Shown here: positions 1-7,656 of the stretch, piece after piece
How the letters are laid out: every line of letters starts with the position of its first letter
How positions within the stretch are numbered: position 1 is the first letter of the stretch
Origin: JALORV01 sp035429805
Lineage (GTDB): Bacteria; Pseudomonadota; Gammaproteobacteria; Burkholderiales; Burkholderiaceae_F
NCBI GenBank assembly: GCA_035429805.1
Contig: DAOMFL010000007.1
Coordinates: 1-64,000, forward strand
Length of the DNA stretch: 64,000 nucleotides
Direction: 5' to 3'
Translations under genes and position numbers: made by a program
Notes under the pieces: generated by a model
What the model was told of the DNA's origin: nothing
The model's database searches: none
The model's input: only the letters and a program-made list of their open reading frames with translations

Positions 1-50
1 CATCGCATGGCCCCGCTAAGCTGCCGCGACTTCTTCCAACTCGATGGGCC

Positions 51-488
51 ATGGCTACTGCGTCGTCTTGTGTGTTCTGCGACATTCTGGAGGGCCGCGC
101 GCCGGGGAGCGTTGTCTATCGCGACGGCCTGGTGACAGCCTTCATGGACATACAGCCGATCAATCCCGGGCATCTCCTCGTCGTCCCGAACGAACATGCC
201 GCCGATCTCGCGGAACTGCCGGCCGCGACCGGGGCGCGACTCTTTGAAGTCGGTCAGAAGCTCGCCGCAGCCCTGCGACGGACGGCCGTGCGGTGCGAGG
301 GCATCAATCTGTTCCTCGCCGATGGCGAACCTGCGGGCCAGGAAGTCTTCCACGTCCACCTTCACGTGCTGCCTCGATTCGAGGCGGATGGTTTCGGACT
401 GCACTATGGCGCCCACTACTTTGAACGACCGTCACGAGCGACGCTGGATGAGGTGGCCGGGGCGATTCGCGGGCAGTTCGAACCCTGA
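51..488 (+). CDS. HIT family nucleotide-binding protein
   Basis: A 145-residue histidine-triad protein, the usual length for bacterial HIT hydrolases, which act on AMP- or phosphoramidate-linked nucleotides in the cytoplasm. The signature HVHLHVLPR starts at residue 101 and supplies the catalytic histidine. An N-terminal CxxC (C7, C10) matches the zinc-binding type. No clear Shine-Dalgarno precedes this ATG, so the start is tentative. The physiological substrate cannot be read from sequence. The next gene lies on the opposite strand. Confidence 0.92.
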   Translation: MATASSCVFCDILEGRAPGSVVYRDGLVTAFMDIQPINPGHLLVVPNEHAADLAELPAATGARLFEVGQKLAAALRRTAVRCEGINLFLADGEPAGQEVFHVHLHVLPRFEADGFGLHYGAHYFERPSRATLDEVAGAIRGQFEP

Positions 489-571
489 TCGCCGGGAGTG
501 ACCACGACCTGGACTGCTCTCGGCGATATGCATGCCGGAGGAAGGCGCTAGGGAGAGGACCCGGCCAGCTT

Positions 572-1093
572 CTACCGTTGCATGGCGATTCCGGTCCGAC
601 GCGGCAAGTCAACGAACTCCGGGGGATGGTCGATCGCCCGAAGGAAGCGGAATAAGTCTTCGCGCGTAATCGACACGGTCGCCGTGTTGACCAAGGGGTG
701 GAAGAGGAAGCAAGGGACAGACTCCAGGGACGAATCGAAGAGCACGCGCACCTTTGGGTCTCCCCAGTCGCCGAGCAAAGCAAATGGGCTCAGGGCCCCG
801 AGTTCCACGCCGAAACGGCTCACCATCTCCGAAGGTTGACAGAGCGAAAGGCGCCCGACCCCTGTTGCGCGACCGAGTGCAGCAAGGTCCACCGCCGCAT
901 CGGGCGGCGCGACGACCAGAAAGCGGCCGTCCTCCTTCCTTCCTTGAACGAACAGGTTCTTGCAGCGGCATCCTGGCAGCGCCAGGTTGAGCTTCGCGGA
1001 GTCGGCCATGGTGCAGACGGCCTCATGCCCCGCCTCGCGATAGTCGATCCGGTGAGCATCGAGAAACTCGAGCAGCGATTCGCGCGTGACCAT
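572..1093 (-). CDS. YbaK/ProX-type aminoacyl-tRNA deacylase
   Basis: A 173-residue single-domain protein resembling free-standing Ala-tRNA(Pro) editing enzymes (ProXp-ala/PrdX). These hydrolyse mischarged alanyl-tRNA(Pro) in trans. The core segment CKNLFVQ near residue 44, followed by a 'grFLVVAP' strand, is typical of the family. The C-terminal half, with FHPLVNTATV, is also characteristic. An AAGGAG sits seven bases before the ATG and supports the start. It converges on the HIT gene and appears to be monocistronic. Substrate specificity is inferred from the family. Confidence 0.82.
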   Translation of the reverse strand: MVTRESLLEFLDAHRIDYREAGHEAVCTMADSAKLNLALPGCRCKNLFVQGRKEDGRFLVVAPPDAAVDLAALGRATGVGRLSLCQPSEMVSRFGVELGALSPFALLGDWGDPKVRVLFDSSLESVPCFLFHPLVNTATVSITREDLFRFLRAIDHPPEFVDLPRRTGIAMQR

Positions 1094-1308
1094 GATCTGC
1101 TCCTTCCGCCTTGCCAGTCATCTGGCAGCAGTCCGGTGGAGTCCAATCCTCCCGTTGTGTAGCGCTGTCAGGAAGTATCTGCTCGTTGCGCTTTGCCCCC
1201 TAGATTGCTAAGTGGCCGAGAGCCAGGGTGCGGACAAACCGGCGTACGCTCCCGTGGCATCCGCGGCCTGAATTGGCTCAGTACGCGGAGCCCGAGCCTG
1301 GAGGTCAC

Positions 1309-1884
1309 ATGTCCAATTTCAGAGTCGGATATCTGGTGGGTAGCCTGTCGTCGACTTCGATCAATCGCCGGCTAGCGAAGGCGCTTGTGCGACTTGCGCC
1401 ATCTGAGCTGGCGATGACCGAGATACCGATCCGGGACCTGCCGCTATACAGCCAGGACTATGACGCCGACTTCCCGCCAGTCGCGCGCGCCTTCAAGAAA
1501 GCACTTGACGAGGTCGACGCGGTGCTGTTCGTGACGCCTGAATACAACCGGTCGATACCAGGCGGGTTGAAGAACGCCATCGACTGGGCAAGCCGCCCGT
1601 GGGGCAAGAACTCATTCACGCGCAAGCCGTCCGGCGTGATCGGCGCGTCGACCGGCATGATCGGAACCGCTGTGGCACAGCAAAGCCTGCGCGGGGTGTT
1701 GTGCTTCTGCAATTCGCCACTGATGAACACGGTCGAGGCGTACATCCGCTACACCCCGGATCTGATTACAGAGGACGGCGAGGTCACGAACGAGAAGACG
1801 CGGGAATTCCTCGGCAACTACATGAATGAGTTGCGCGACTTCATCGAGCGCGTGTTGACGGTGCTGCCTAGAACCCGATCTTAG
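1309..1884 (+). CDS. NADPH-dependent FMN reductase family protein
   Basis: A 191-residue flavodoxin-like-fold oxidoreductase. The N-terminal phosphate-binding loop GSLSSTSINRRLA and the segment PEYNRSIPGGLKNAIDW near residue 80 are classic for the ArsH/ChrR/azoreductase-type FMN reductases, which reduce quinones, azo dyes or metals with NAD(P)H. I chose the ATG at 1309 because GGAGG lies six bases upstream. A longer in-frame reading from 1228 adds 27 residues without homology features. Substrate is unknown. It converges with the S53 peptidase gene. Confidence 0.88.
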   Translation: MSNFRVGYLVGSLSSTSINRRLAKALVRLAPSELAMTEIPIRDLPLYSQDYDADFPPVARAFKKALDEVDAVLFVTPEYNRSIPGGLKNAIDWASRPWGKNSFTRKPSGVIGASTGMIGTAVAQQSLRGVLCFCNSPLMNTVEAYIRYTPDLITEDGEVTNEKTREFLGNYMNELRDFIERVLTVLPRTRS

Positions 1885-2129
1885 GGGGCCCATTGCGCCG
1901 CGCGCTCATCCGCTTCGCATTCTCCTGGCGCCGGGGAGGGCATGGCGCACCGGGTTTGCGTCATTCAGAGTTTCGTCAGTTTCGGCGCGGCCGCCCGGGG
2001 TCCACTCGGTACGGTATGCGGACTTGTCCGCACACCGCGCGAGCCCGGCGGCACTCCGAAACGTCGGCAACGTGAGGCGGTAGATACCGCTTCGCGCACC
2101 ATCGCCGTCTTCCCACAGACAGTGCCGGC

Positions 2130-3710
2130 TCAGGCGGCCAGCGCCTGCGTCAACTTGGCTCCAATGGGCGTGCCCCACCCGGTGCACGGGTCCCAGCCAG
2201 CCCTTGCGGTGTACGCGCCGTTATTGCCCGACGTGACGTCGTTGAGCAAGCCTTTGCCTGCAAGCGAGCCGTAGAGCAGCGGGTTGAGCAATCCCACCGG
2301 GTGACCGAGCTTTTGGTTCATCAGTGCGATCAAGCCGGCCCACAGTGGCGCCACGGCACTGGTACCACCGAAAACCAGATTCTGGCCATCAACGCGCACC
2401 TGGTAGCCCGTTGCAGGATCGGCGTCAGCAGCGACATCGGGCACGCCGCGGCCCACATGGGTCGTGCCGGCCACGGGAGGTACGTGAGCGCCAGCCTGAT
2501 AGTCCGGCAGCGGGAAGAAGCCGCTGACTCCGCCGCCGGTGGCACTGTCGGCGCCCTCGTTCCACACGGCCTCGGATTTGATCTTGTTCCCCGAGGCCAC
2601 CAGCTTGGTGCCGCCACAGCCCAGTACGTTGGGGCTCGACGCCGGAAAATCGACATGGGGCTTGCCGTCGTTAGCACCGTCGCCGGACCCGTTGTCGCCA
2701 GCGGCTGCGCAGACAGTCACGCCCATTGCAGCGGCCGCCTGGAACGCCTGATCGAACTGGGTCATCGCCTGTGCAGTCCAGTTCGACTCCGCCGAGCCCC
2801 AACTGATCGAAATGACCGACGGCTTGTTGACTTTGTCGTGAACCGCGGTGGTCACTGCATCCAGGAATCCCTGGTCGGTGTTGGGCGCGAAGTAAACCAC
2901 GATCTTGGCTTTGGGCGCGATCGCCCCGGCCACTTCGATGTCCAGCATCACCTCACCGTCGGCACTGTTCGCATTGGTCGGCTGGTTGCGACCGTGGCCG
3001 ACCAGCACCGACGTGACTTTCGGAGGCGTCAATCCAAGGCTGGTGAAGTACGCGTTCAGATCGGCAGGGCGATAGCCGCCGCCGAGTTCGATAATGCCGA
3101 TGCACTGCCCGCTGCCGTCCAAACCCGTCGGGAAGTTGTAAAGCTTGGCAAGGTCCGGTGGCGTGAACGCCGCGGCTGCCAGCGGGGTCAGTCGCCGCGA
3201 AGGCTGATGGCGCAGAAAGTGGGGCTCGGCTTGCGGGCGATTGTCCAGCCCGAACACGCCCTCCACGATGCCCGCCAGATCGGCGGGCACGCTGATCGAC
3301 CCGGTGCGGCCGCGATAGGTGCCGCCATCATGCTCGAACTGCTTGAGCGTCACGCCGAACGCGGCGCTCATCGACTGCGCGTCCCCCGAGAGCACGACAG
3401 TCCGGCGCGCCGCACTCGTCTCTACGACAGCCAGGCCATGAGTCTTGGCGAACTCGCGCAGCTTCTCAATGTGCGCAGGGTCGGCGCCGTGCGCCGCTTC
3501 GTACTCTTCGCGAGACAGGTACTTGCGCTGGGCGGGATGCAGGTCGCCTTGCAGGCCTCGTGTCATCGATTCCGGCTGCACCGCCCTCGAGCGCAACCGT
3601 ACGGTCACCTCGACACGCTCGTCGTCCCGCACTGCGCCGATGGCGCGTGCGCCCGGAAGTGGCTTTCGTTCGCTGTCCGGAAGAATGTGTCTCTTGGAAG
3701 TGCTGGGCAT
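2130..3710 (-). CDS. S53 family peptidase (kumamolisin-like, with prodomain)
   Basis: A 526-residue serine-carboxyl (sedolisin) proteinase, active at acid pH in characterised relatives. Residues about 10-180 form the activation prodomain (EYEAAHG region). The mature enzyme starts near FTPPDLAKLYNFP. The catalytic Glu and Asp lie in DGEVMLDIEVAGA and the nucleophile Ser in GGTSAVAPLWAG. The calcium-site segment LNDVTSGNN...GWDPCTGWG is near the C-terminus. No N-terminal signal peptide is visible, as in several bacterial kumamolisins. All expected catalytic residues are present, so it is probably active. It stands alone between convergent and unassigned DNA. Confidence 0.93.
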   Translation of the reverse strand: MPSTSKRHILPDSERKPLPGARAIGAVRDDERVEVTVRLRSRAVQPESMTRGLQGDLHPAQRKYLSREEYEAAHGADPAHIEKLREFAKTHGLAVVETSAARRTVVLSGDAQSMSAAFGVTLKQFEHDGGTYRGRTGSISVPADLAGIVEGVFGLDNRPQAEPHFLRHQPSRRLTPLAAAAFTPPDLAKLYNFPTGLDGSGQCIGIIELGGGYRPADLNAYFTSLGLTPPKVTSVLVGHGRNQPTNANSADGEVMLDIEVAGAIAPKAKIVVYFAPNTDQGFLDAVTTAVHDKVNKPSVISISWGSAESNWTAQAMTQFDQAFQAAAAMGVTVCAAAGDNGSGDGANDGKPHVDFPASSPNVLGCGGTKLVASGNKIKSEAVWNEGADSATGGGVSGFFPLPDYQAGAHVPPVAGTTHVGRGVPDVAADADPATGYQVRVDGQNLVFGGTSAVAPLWAGLIALMNQKLGHPVGLLNPLLYGSLAGKGLLNDVTSGNNGAYTARAGWDPCTGWGTPIGAKLTQALAA

Positions 3711-4330
3711 GGTTCACTCCAATGCACTGCGAAACCGCGCCGAGAAGCGGTTGCGCGAATGAGTCCGGGCATCTCGGCTGCCACGTCGATGCGGCTCGCT
3801 GGCGCGAGCTCGAGAATTTCCCATCGACACCCGCCCGGAGAATAGGTTCCTCCTGCCAATGCCACTGTGCGTTGCAGTGCGTGAAGGCGGTATTTCAGAT
3901 AGATGTCAGAAAACGCCCCGTGCGCTGCTTCCAGGTTGAACTTCATGTACAGGCAATTGGAGGTCAGTGATCTGTCATCGACGGTGATGTCATGCCATCG
4001 CCACGTTCACCGGTGAAGGATGAGTAGTGATAGTCACCGGGTCGTAAGTCACGACGTCGCCGATCTTCGGTACCGCACCTGGCCGACGCAGCGCCAGGGG
4101 TGTCAGCAGAAAGTTTCAATGGACCATGCTTCCAAGGAGGCAGAGCCTGGTGGGTTCGGCATTCGTAATGAGCCGCGTTCTGAAAGGGCAGATTCGGTCG
4201 AAGACAAATGGAGTCCTGCGGAAGGGTGTTGCGAAAAGTCAGCCGGGAATCGCTGATCGGCCTGATGTCTGCTTCCACTAACTTGAGTGGTGAACGCCTA
4301 CCGAGGAGCCTGGGACGGCTCGGGGTCGAG
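3711..4330. other. Intergenic stretch with no recognisable gene
   Basis: About 620 bases between the peptidase start and the stop of the ABC exporter. It should hold the peptidase promoter. Base composition looks more AT-rich than the neighbours. Open frames here either overlap the peptidase or encode proteins with no family features. One reverse frame (3605-3946) has a plausible-looking N-terminus but runs out of frame into the peptidase gene. It may be decayed coding DNA. Confidence 0.4.
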
Positions 4331-6109
4331 TCAGGCCGAAAACTGCAGCGCTGCCAGTCGGGCGTAGAGGCCACCGCGCTCGACGAGTTCCGCGTGCGTT
4401 CCTGAATCGACAATGCGCCCGTGATCGAGCACGAAGATGCGGTCGGCGCGCTGCACCGTCGCCAGCCGGTGCGCGATTACGATCGTCGTGCGGCCGCGCA
4501 TTGCCACTTCGAGTGCGGACTGGACCGCGCGCTCGCTTTCGGCGTCGAGCGCCGAGGTCGCTTCGTCGAGCAGCAGCAGCGGCGCATCCTTCAGGATCGC
4601 ACGCGCGATGGCGAGGCGCTGGCGCTGGCCGCCGGACAGTCGCAGCCCGCGCTCGCCGACTTCGGTGGCATAGCCCTGCGGCAGGCGTTCGACGAACTCC
4701 TCGACGCGCGCGGCCCGTGCCGCGGCGCGTGCTTCATCCTCGGTCGCGTCGGGTCTCCCGTAGCGCACGTTGTCGAGCGCCGAGCCGGAGAAGATCACCG
4801 CCTCCTGTGGCACGACGGCAATGCGGCTGCGCAGTTCGCCGAGCGCGAGCCGACGCACGTCCACGCCTTCGACGTGCAGGTGGCCTTCAGCGATGTCGTA
4901 GAACCGCTGCAGCAGCTGGAACACCGTGCTCTTGCCGGCGCCGGACGGCCCGACAAGCGCGACGGTCTGCCCGGGCTCGATCGTCAGCGAGAAGTCGCTC
5001 AGCACCGCGTGATTGGGTCGCGACGGATAGGCGAAGCCGACGCGATCGAATCGCACGCGCATCCCACCTGAAACTCGCGGCAGCGGCTCGGGCTGCGCAG
5101 GCGACGAGATCGGCGAACTGGCCTGCAGCAGCTCCATCAGGCGTTCGGTCGCGCCAGAGGCGCGCAGCAGTTCACCCCAGACTTCCGCCAGCACGGCGAC
5201 GCCACTGGCGACGACCATGATGTAGAGCGCGGTCTGGCTGAGTTCGCCGGCGCTGATGCGTCCGGCCATCACCGCCTGCACGCCGCCGTACAGACCGTAA
5301 AGGAGCGACCCGAAGACGCCAACGATGAGGAACGCCGTCAGCAACGCGCGCGTGCCGGTGCGCCGGACCGAGGTGGCGAACGCGCGTTCGTTGGCGTCCG
5401 AAAACCGTCGGGTCTCCGCGGACTCTTGCGTGAAGCTCTGCACGACGGGGACGGCGTTCAGCACTTCGCCGGCGATGGCGCTGGAGTCCGCGATGCGGTC
5501 CTGGCTGGCGCGCGACAGGCGCCGCACCCGCCCCCCGATCAGCATTGCCGGCGCTACGACGAGCGCGATGATGCCAACGACCGTCAACATCAGGCGCGGG
5601 CTGGTGGCGATGAGCATGGCCATGCCGCCGACGAACAGCACCGCGTTGCGCAGTCCCATGCTGACGCTGGAACCGACGGCGCTCTGGATCACGGTCGTGT
5701 CCGTCGTCAGCCGCGACAGCACCTCGCCAGTTTTCAGTGTTTCGTAGAACTGCGGGCTCTGCGTCAGTACGTGCGCGTAGACAGCCTGTCGCAGGTCCGC
5801 GGTGACGCGCTCGCCGATCCAGGTCACCATGAAGAAGCGCGCGGCGGTGAATGCGCCGAGCGCGACGGCGACGATGAAGAGCAGACCGAAGTAGCCGCGA
5901 ATCGCCACCAGCTTGTCGCCGAGCGAACTGCCGGACGGCAGCGCCAGTCCGTTGTCGACCAGCAGGCGCACGGCATACGGCATCGCCAGCGTCGCACTTG
6001 CTGCGAGCAGGAGGAAGAGCAGTGCCAGTCCGACCTGACGCTTGTAGGGCGCAATGAAGGGCAGCAGGTCGCGCAGCGGCTGCAGTCGCTTCGGAGGCGC
6101 GGCGGTCAT
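4331..6109 (-). CDS. ABC exporter, fused permease and ATP-binding protein (MsbA-related)
   Basis: A 592-residue half-transporter. The first ~330 residues are a six-helix exporter domain, and the C-terminal ~240 residues are the nucleotide-binding domain. Walker A is GPSGAGKST, the signature is LSGGQRQR and Walker B plus D-loop is LLLLDEATSALD, so ATPase activity is expected. It resembles the MsbA-related half-ABC proteins of proteobacteria. A second, more LPS-associated MsbA lies at 49656-51437, so this one probably exports another lipid or drug-like substrate. Eight bases separate it from the upstream MAPEG gene on the same strand. Confidence 0.9.
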   Translation of the reverse strand: MTAAPPKRLQPLRDLLPFIAPYKRQVGLALLFLLLAASATLAMPYAVRLLVDNGLALPSGSSLGDKLVAIRGYFGLLFIVAVALGAFTAARFFMVTWIGERVTADLRQAVYAHVLTQSPQFYETLKTGEVLSRLTTDTTVIQSAVGSSVSMGLRNAVLFVGGMAMLIATSPRLMLTVVGIIALVVAPAMLIGGRVRRLSRASQDRIADSSAIAGEVLNAVPVVQSFTQESAETRRFSDANERAFATSVRRTGTRALLTAFLIVGVFGSLLYGLYGGVQAVMAGRISAGELSQTALYIMVVASGVAVLAEVWGELLRASGATERLMELLQASSPISSPAQPEPLPRVSGGMRVRFDRVGFAYPSRPNHAVLSDFSLTIEPGQTVALVGPSGAGKSTVFQLLQRFYDIAEGHLHVEGVDVRRLALGELRSRIAVVPQEAVIFSGSALDNVRYGRPDATEDEARAAARAARVEEFVERLPQGYATEVGERGLRLSGGQRQRLAIARAILKDAPLLLLDEATSALDAESERAVQSALEVAMRGRTTIVIAHRLATVQRADRIFVLDHGRIVDSGTHAELVERGGLYARLAALQFSA

Positions 6110-6116
6110 ACCGGCG

Positions 6117-6515
6117 TCAGCGCAGCAGTGAGCCCAGCACGCCCCAGGCCGCCAGGAACATCAGCGCGCCCCACGCGGCATAGGCAATGACGAAGGCTGC
6201 GCCGCGCGTTTTAGGGTCGCGGGCATAGGCGACGGCATACCAGACGCGGGCTGCGAGCCACACGGCCCCCAGCGCAGCCGCCCAGGCCGGGTTGGCGTAA
6301 AGCGTGGCCAGCCACAGGACGGGGAGGAAGATCGCGGCGTTCTCTAGCGTATTCATCTGCACGCGGAACGCACGCTCGAAGCCTTCCGGCCCCGTCGTGG
6401 AAGGAGCGGGCACCCTGTACTTGCCGCGCGCCCAACCGACGTAGGAAGCGCAGCCGAAGAGCAGGAGCAGCGTCGCCAGCGTCAGCAGCGCCGGCCAGTC
6501 GATGGTGTTGCCCAT
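6117..6515 (-). CDS. MAPEG family membrane protein
   Basis: A 132-residue integral membrane protein with four predicted hydrophobic helices. The segment ERAFRVQMNTLENAAIFLP after the first helix carries the family's conserved arginine, asparagine and glutamate. MAPEG members include glutathione-dependent transferases, but bacterial homologues of this short type mostly lack an assigned reaction. I chose the ATG at 6515. A reading ten residues longer (6545) is possible. It sits between the ABC exporter and the AttH-like gene on the same strand. Confidence 0.85.
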   Translation of the reverse strand: MGNTIDWPALLTLATLLLLFGCASYVGWARGKYRVPAPSTTGPEGFERAFRVQMNTLENAAIFLPVLWLATLYANPAWAAALGAVWLAARVWYAVAYARDPKTRGAAFVIAYAAWGALMFLAAWGVLGSLLR

Positions 6516-6576
6516 GCAGAGATCCCTGTCGATGTCGCGGCGCATCGTAGCGATGTTTGCCGCCCGCTGCCGCCGC

Positions 6577-7656
6577 TCACAGCTTCATCGGCGCCACGTA
6601 GCCGGTCATCTCGAGATAGCCGCGGCCGACCGGGCGATCGCCTTCGATGAGATTGCTCGCGCCCTCCCAGTAGACGGCGCCGGTCGAGGCGCGCGAGTCG
6701 AGTTCCTGGTCGTTCATCAGCGGTCGCGTCTCGAAGGTGCGGCTGCCGACGTGAACGCGCTGGGCGACCGGGTAAGTGGCGCCGGTGCGGGGTGAGCGCC
6801 ACTGCGCAAGCGGCTCGAAGCGAACCGTGTCGCCTTCAAAGGTCTGTAAGGCCTTTCCGGGGACGCGCAGCGCCGCGTAGGTATGCACAGTCCTGCCCGT
6901 CGTCTTCGAGCGGATCTGAAAGGCCGTCAGCGCCGTGCCGTCGGTGAGGTTCATGCCGAGCCAGTCCCAGCCGACGGCCTCCTCGGCGAGAACGGAACTC
7001 GACCATTCGTGGTCGAGCCAGCCGACACCCGTCGCTTCGCGGGTCGCGCCGTCGACTTGCAGCATCGCGCGGACCGCGAGCTGCGGCTGGCTGTAGTAGT
7101 AACTCGCCTGCGCTGCCAGCGGGCCCTTCGGCGAGTAGCCGTCGCGACCCTGCAGCAGCAGCGGCTGCGTCGGTCGTGCGGTGAGCGTCAGGTAAAACCC
7201 GCGCCCGGGGATTGTGGCCCGGTAGGCGCCGCTCGCGGCATCACGGACGAGGTGCCAGCGGTCGAGCCGCACGTCGGTGTCTGATGTGGCGGCCTCGACC
7301 AGTCCGAAGCCGGCACGTTGCGCGCGCTCGTCGTGCAGCAAGGTACCGCGCGCGCGGTCTGCCAGCGCTGCGTGTGCAATGACGAGCTGCTGCGGCGAGA
7401 AGCGGCTCGCACTGGGCTCGATCGGCGTGCGCACGCGGAAGAACGTGACCTGAAAGCCCAGCGCCTCGCGCCCCGGCGCGTCAAGCAGCCCGGTCAGGTA
7501 CCACCACTCGGTGCGGTAGTCCGGATGGGCCCCGTGGTCACGCGGAAAAACCAGCGGCCGCGGCACGACGCGCGCGAACTCGACCTCGGCCGTCGCGGTG
7601 CGCGTCAGCAACAGTGCACCACCCGCGACCAGAAACGAGCGGCGACGCATTGTCAC
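6577..7656 (-). CDS. AttH/CrtC lipocalin-like protein of an ABC export module
   Basis: A 359-residue exported protein. The N-terminus has a twin-arginine-like signal (RRSFLV followed by a hydrophobic run). The mature part carries the family hallmark TEWWYLTG near residue 50 and GWLDHEWSS near residue 210, both typical of the AttH / carotenoid-1,2-hydratase-like beta-barrel family. AttH-type proteins are encoded with an FtsX-like permease and a LolD-like ATPase and are thought to act in envelope lipid handling. It starts with GTG overlapping the TGA stop of the upstream permease gene by three bases, which suggests translational coupling. An ATG two codons later (7650) is possible. Confidence 0.85.
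   Translation of the reverse strand: MTMRRRSFLVAGGALLLTRTATAEVEFARVVPRPLVFPRDHGAHPDYRTEWWYLTGLLDAPGREALGFQVTFFRVRTPIEPSASRFSPQQLVIAHAALADRARGTLLHDERAQRAGFGLVEAATSDTDVRLDRWHLVRDAASGAYRATIPGRGFYLTLTARPTQPLLLQGRDGYSPKGPLAAQASYYYSQPQLAVRAMLQVDGATREATGVGWLDHEWSSSVLAEEAVGWDWLGMNLTDGTALTAFQIRSKTTGRTVHTYAALRVPGKALQTFEGDTVRFEPLAQWRSPRTGATYPVAQRVHVGSRTFETRPLMNDQELDSRASTGAVYWEGASNLIEGDRPVGRGYLEMTGYVAPMKL

Noticed and set aside
2301..3845. Forward open frame of about 510 codons
   Set aside because: Antisense to the S53 peptidase, whose catalytic motifs are intact. The forward product is Arg/His-rich without family features.
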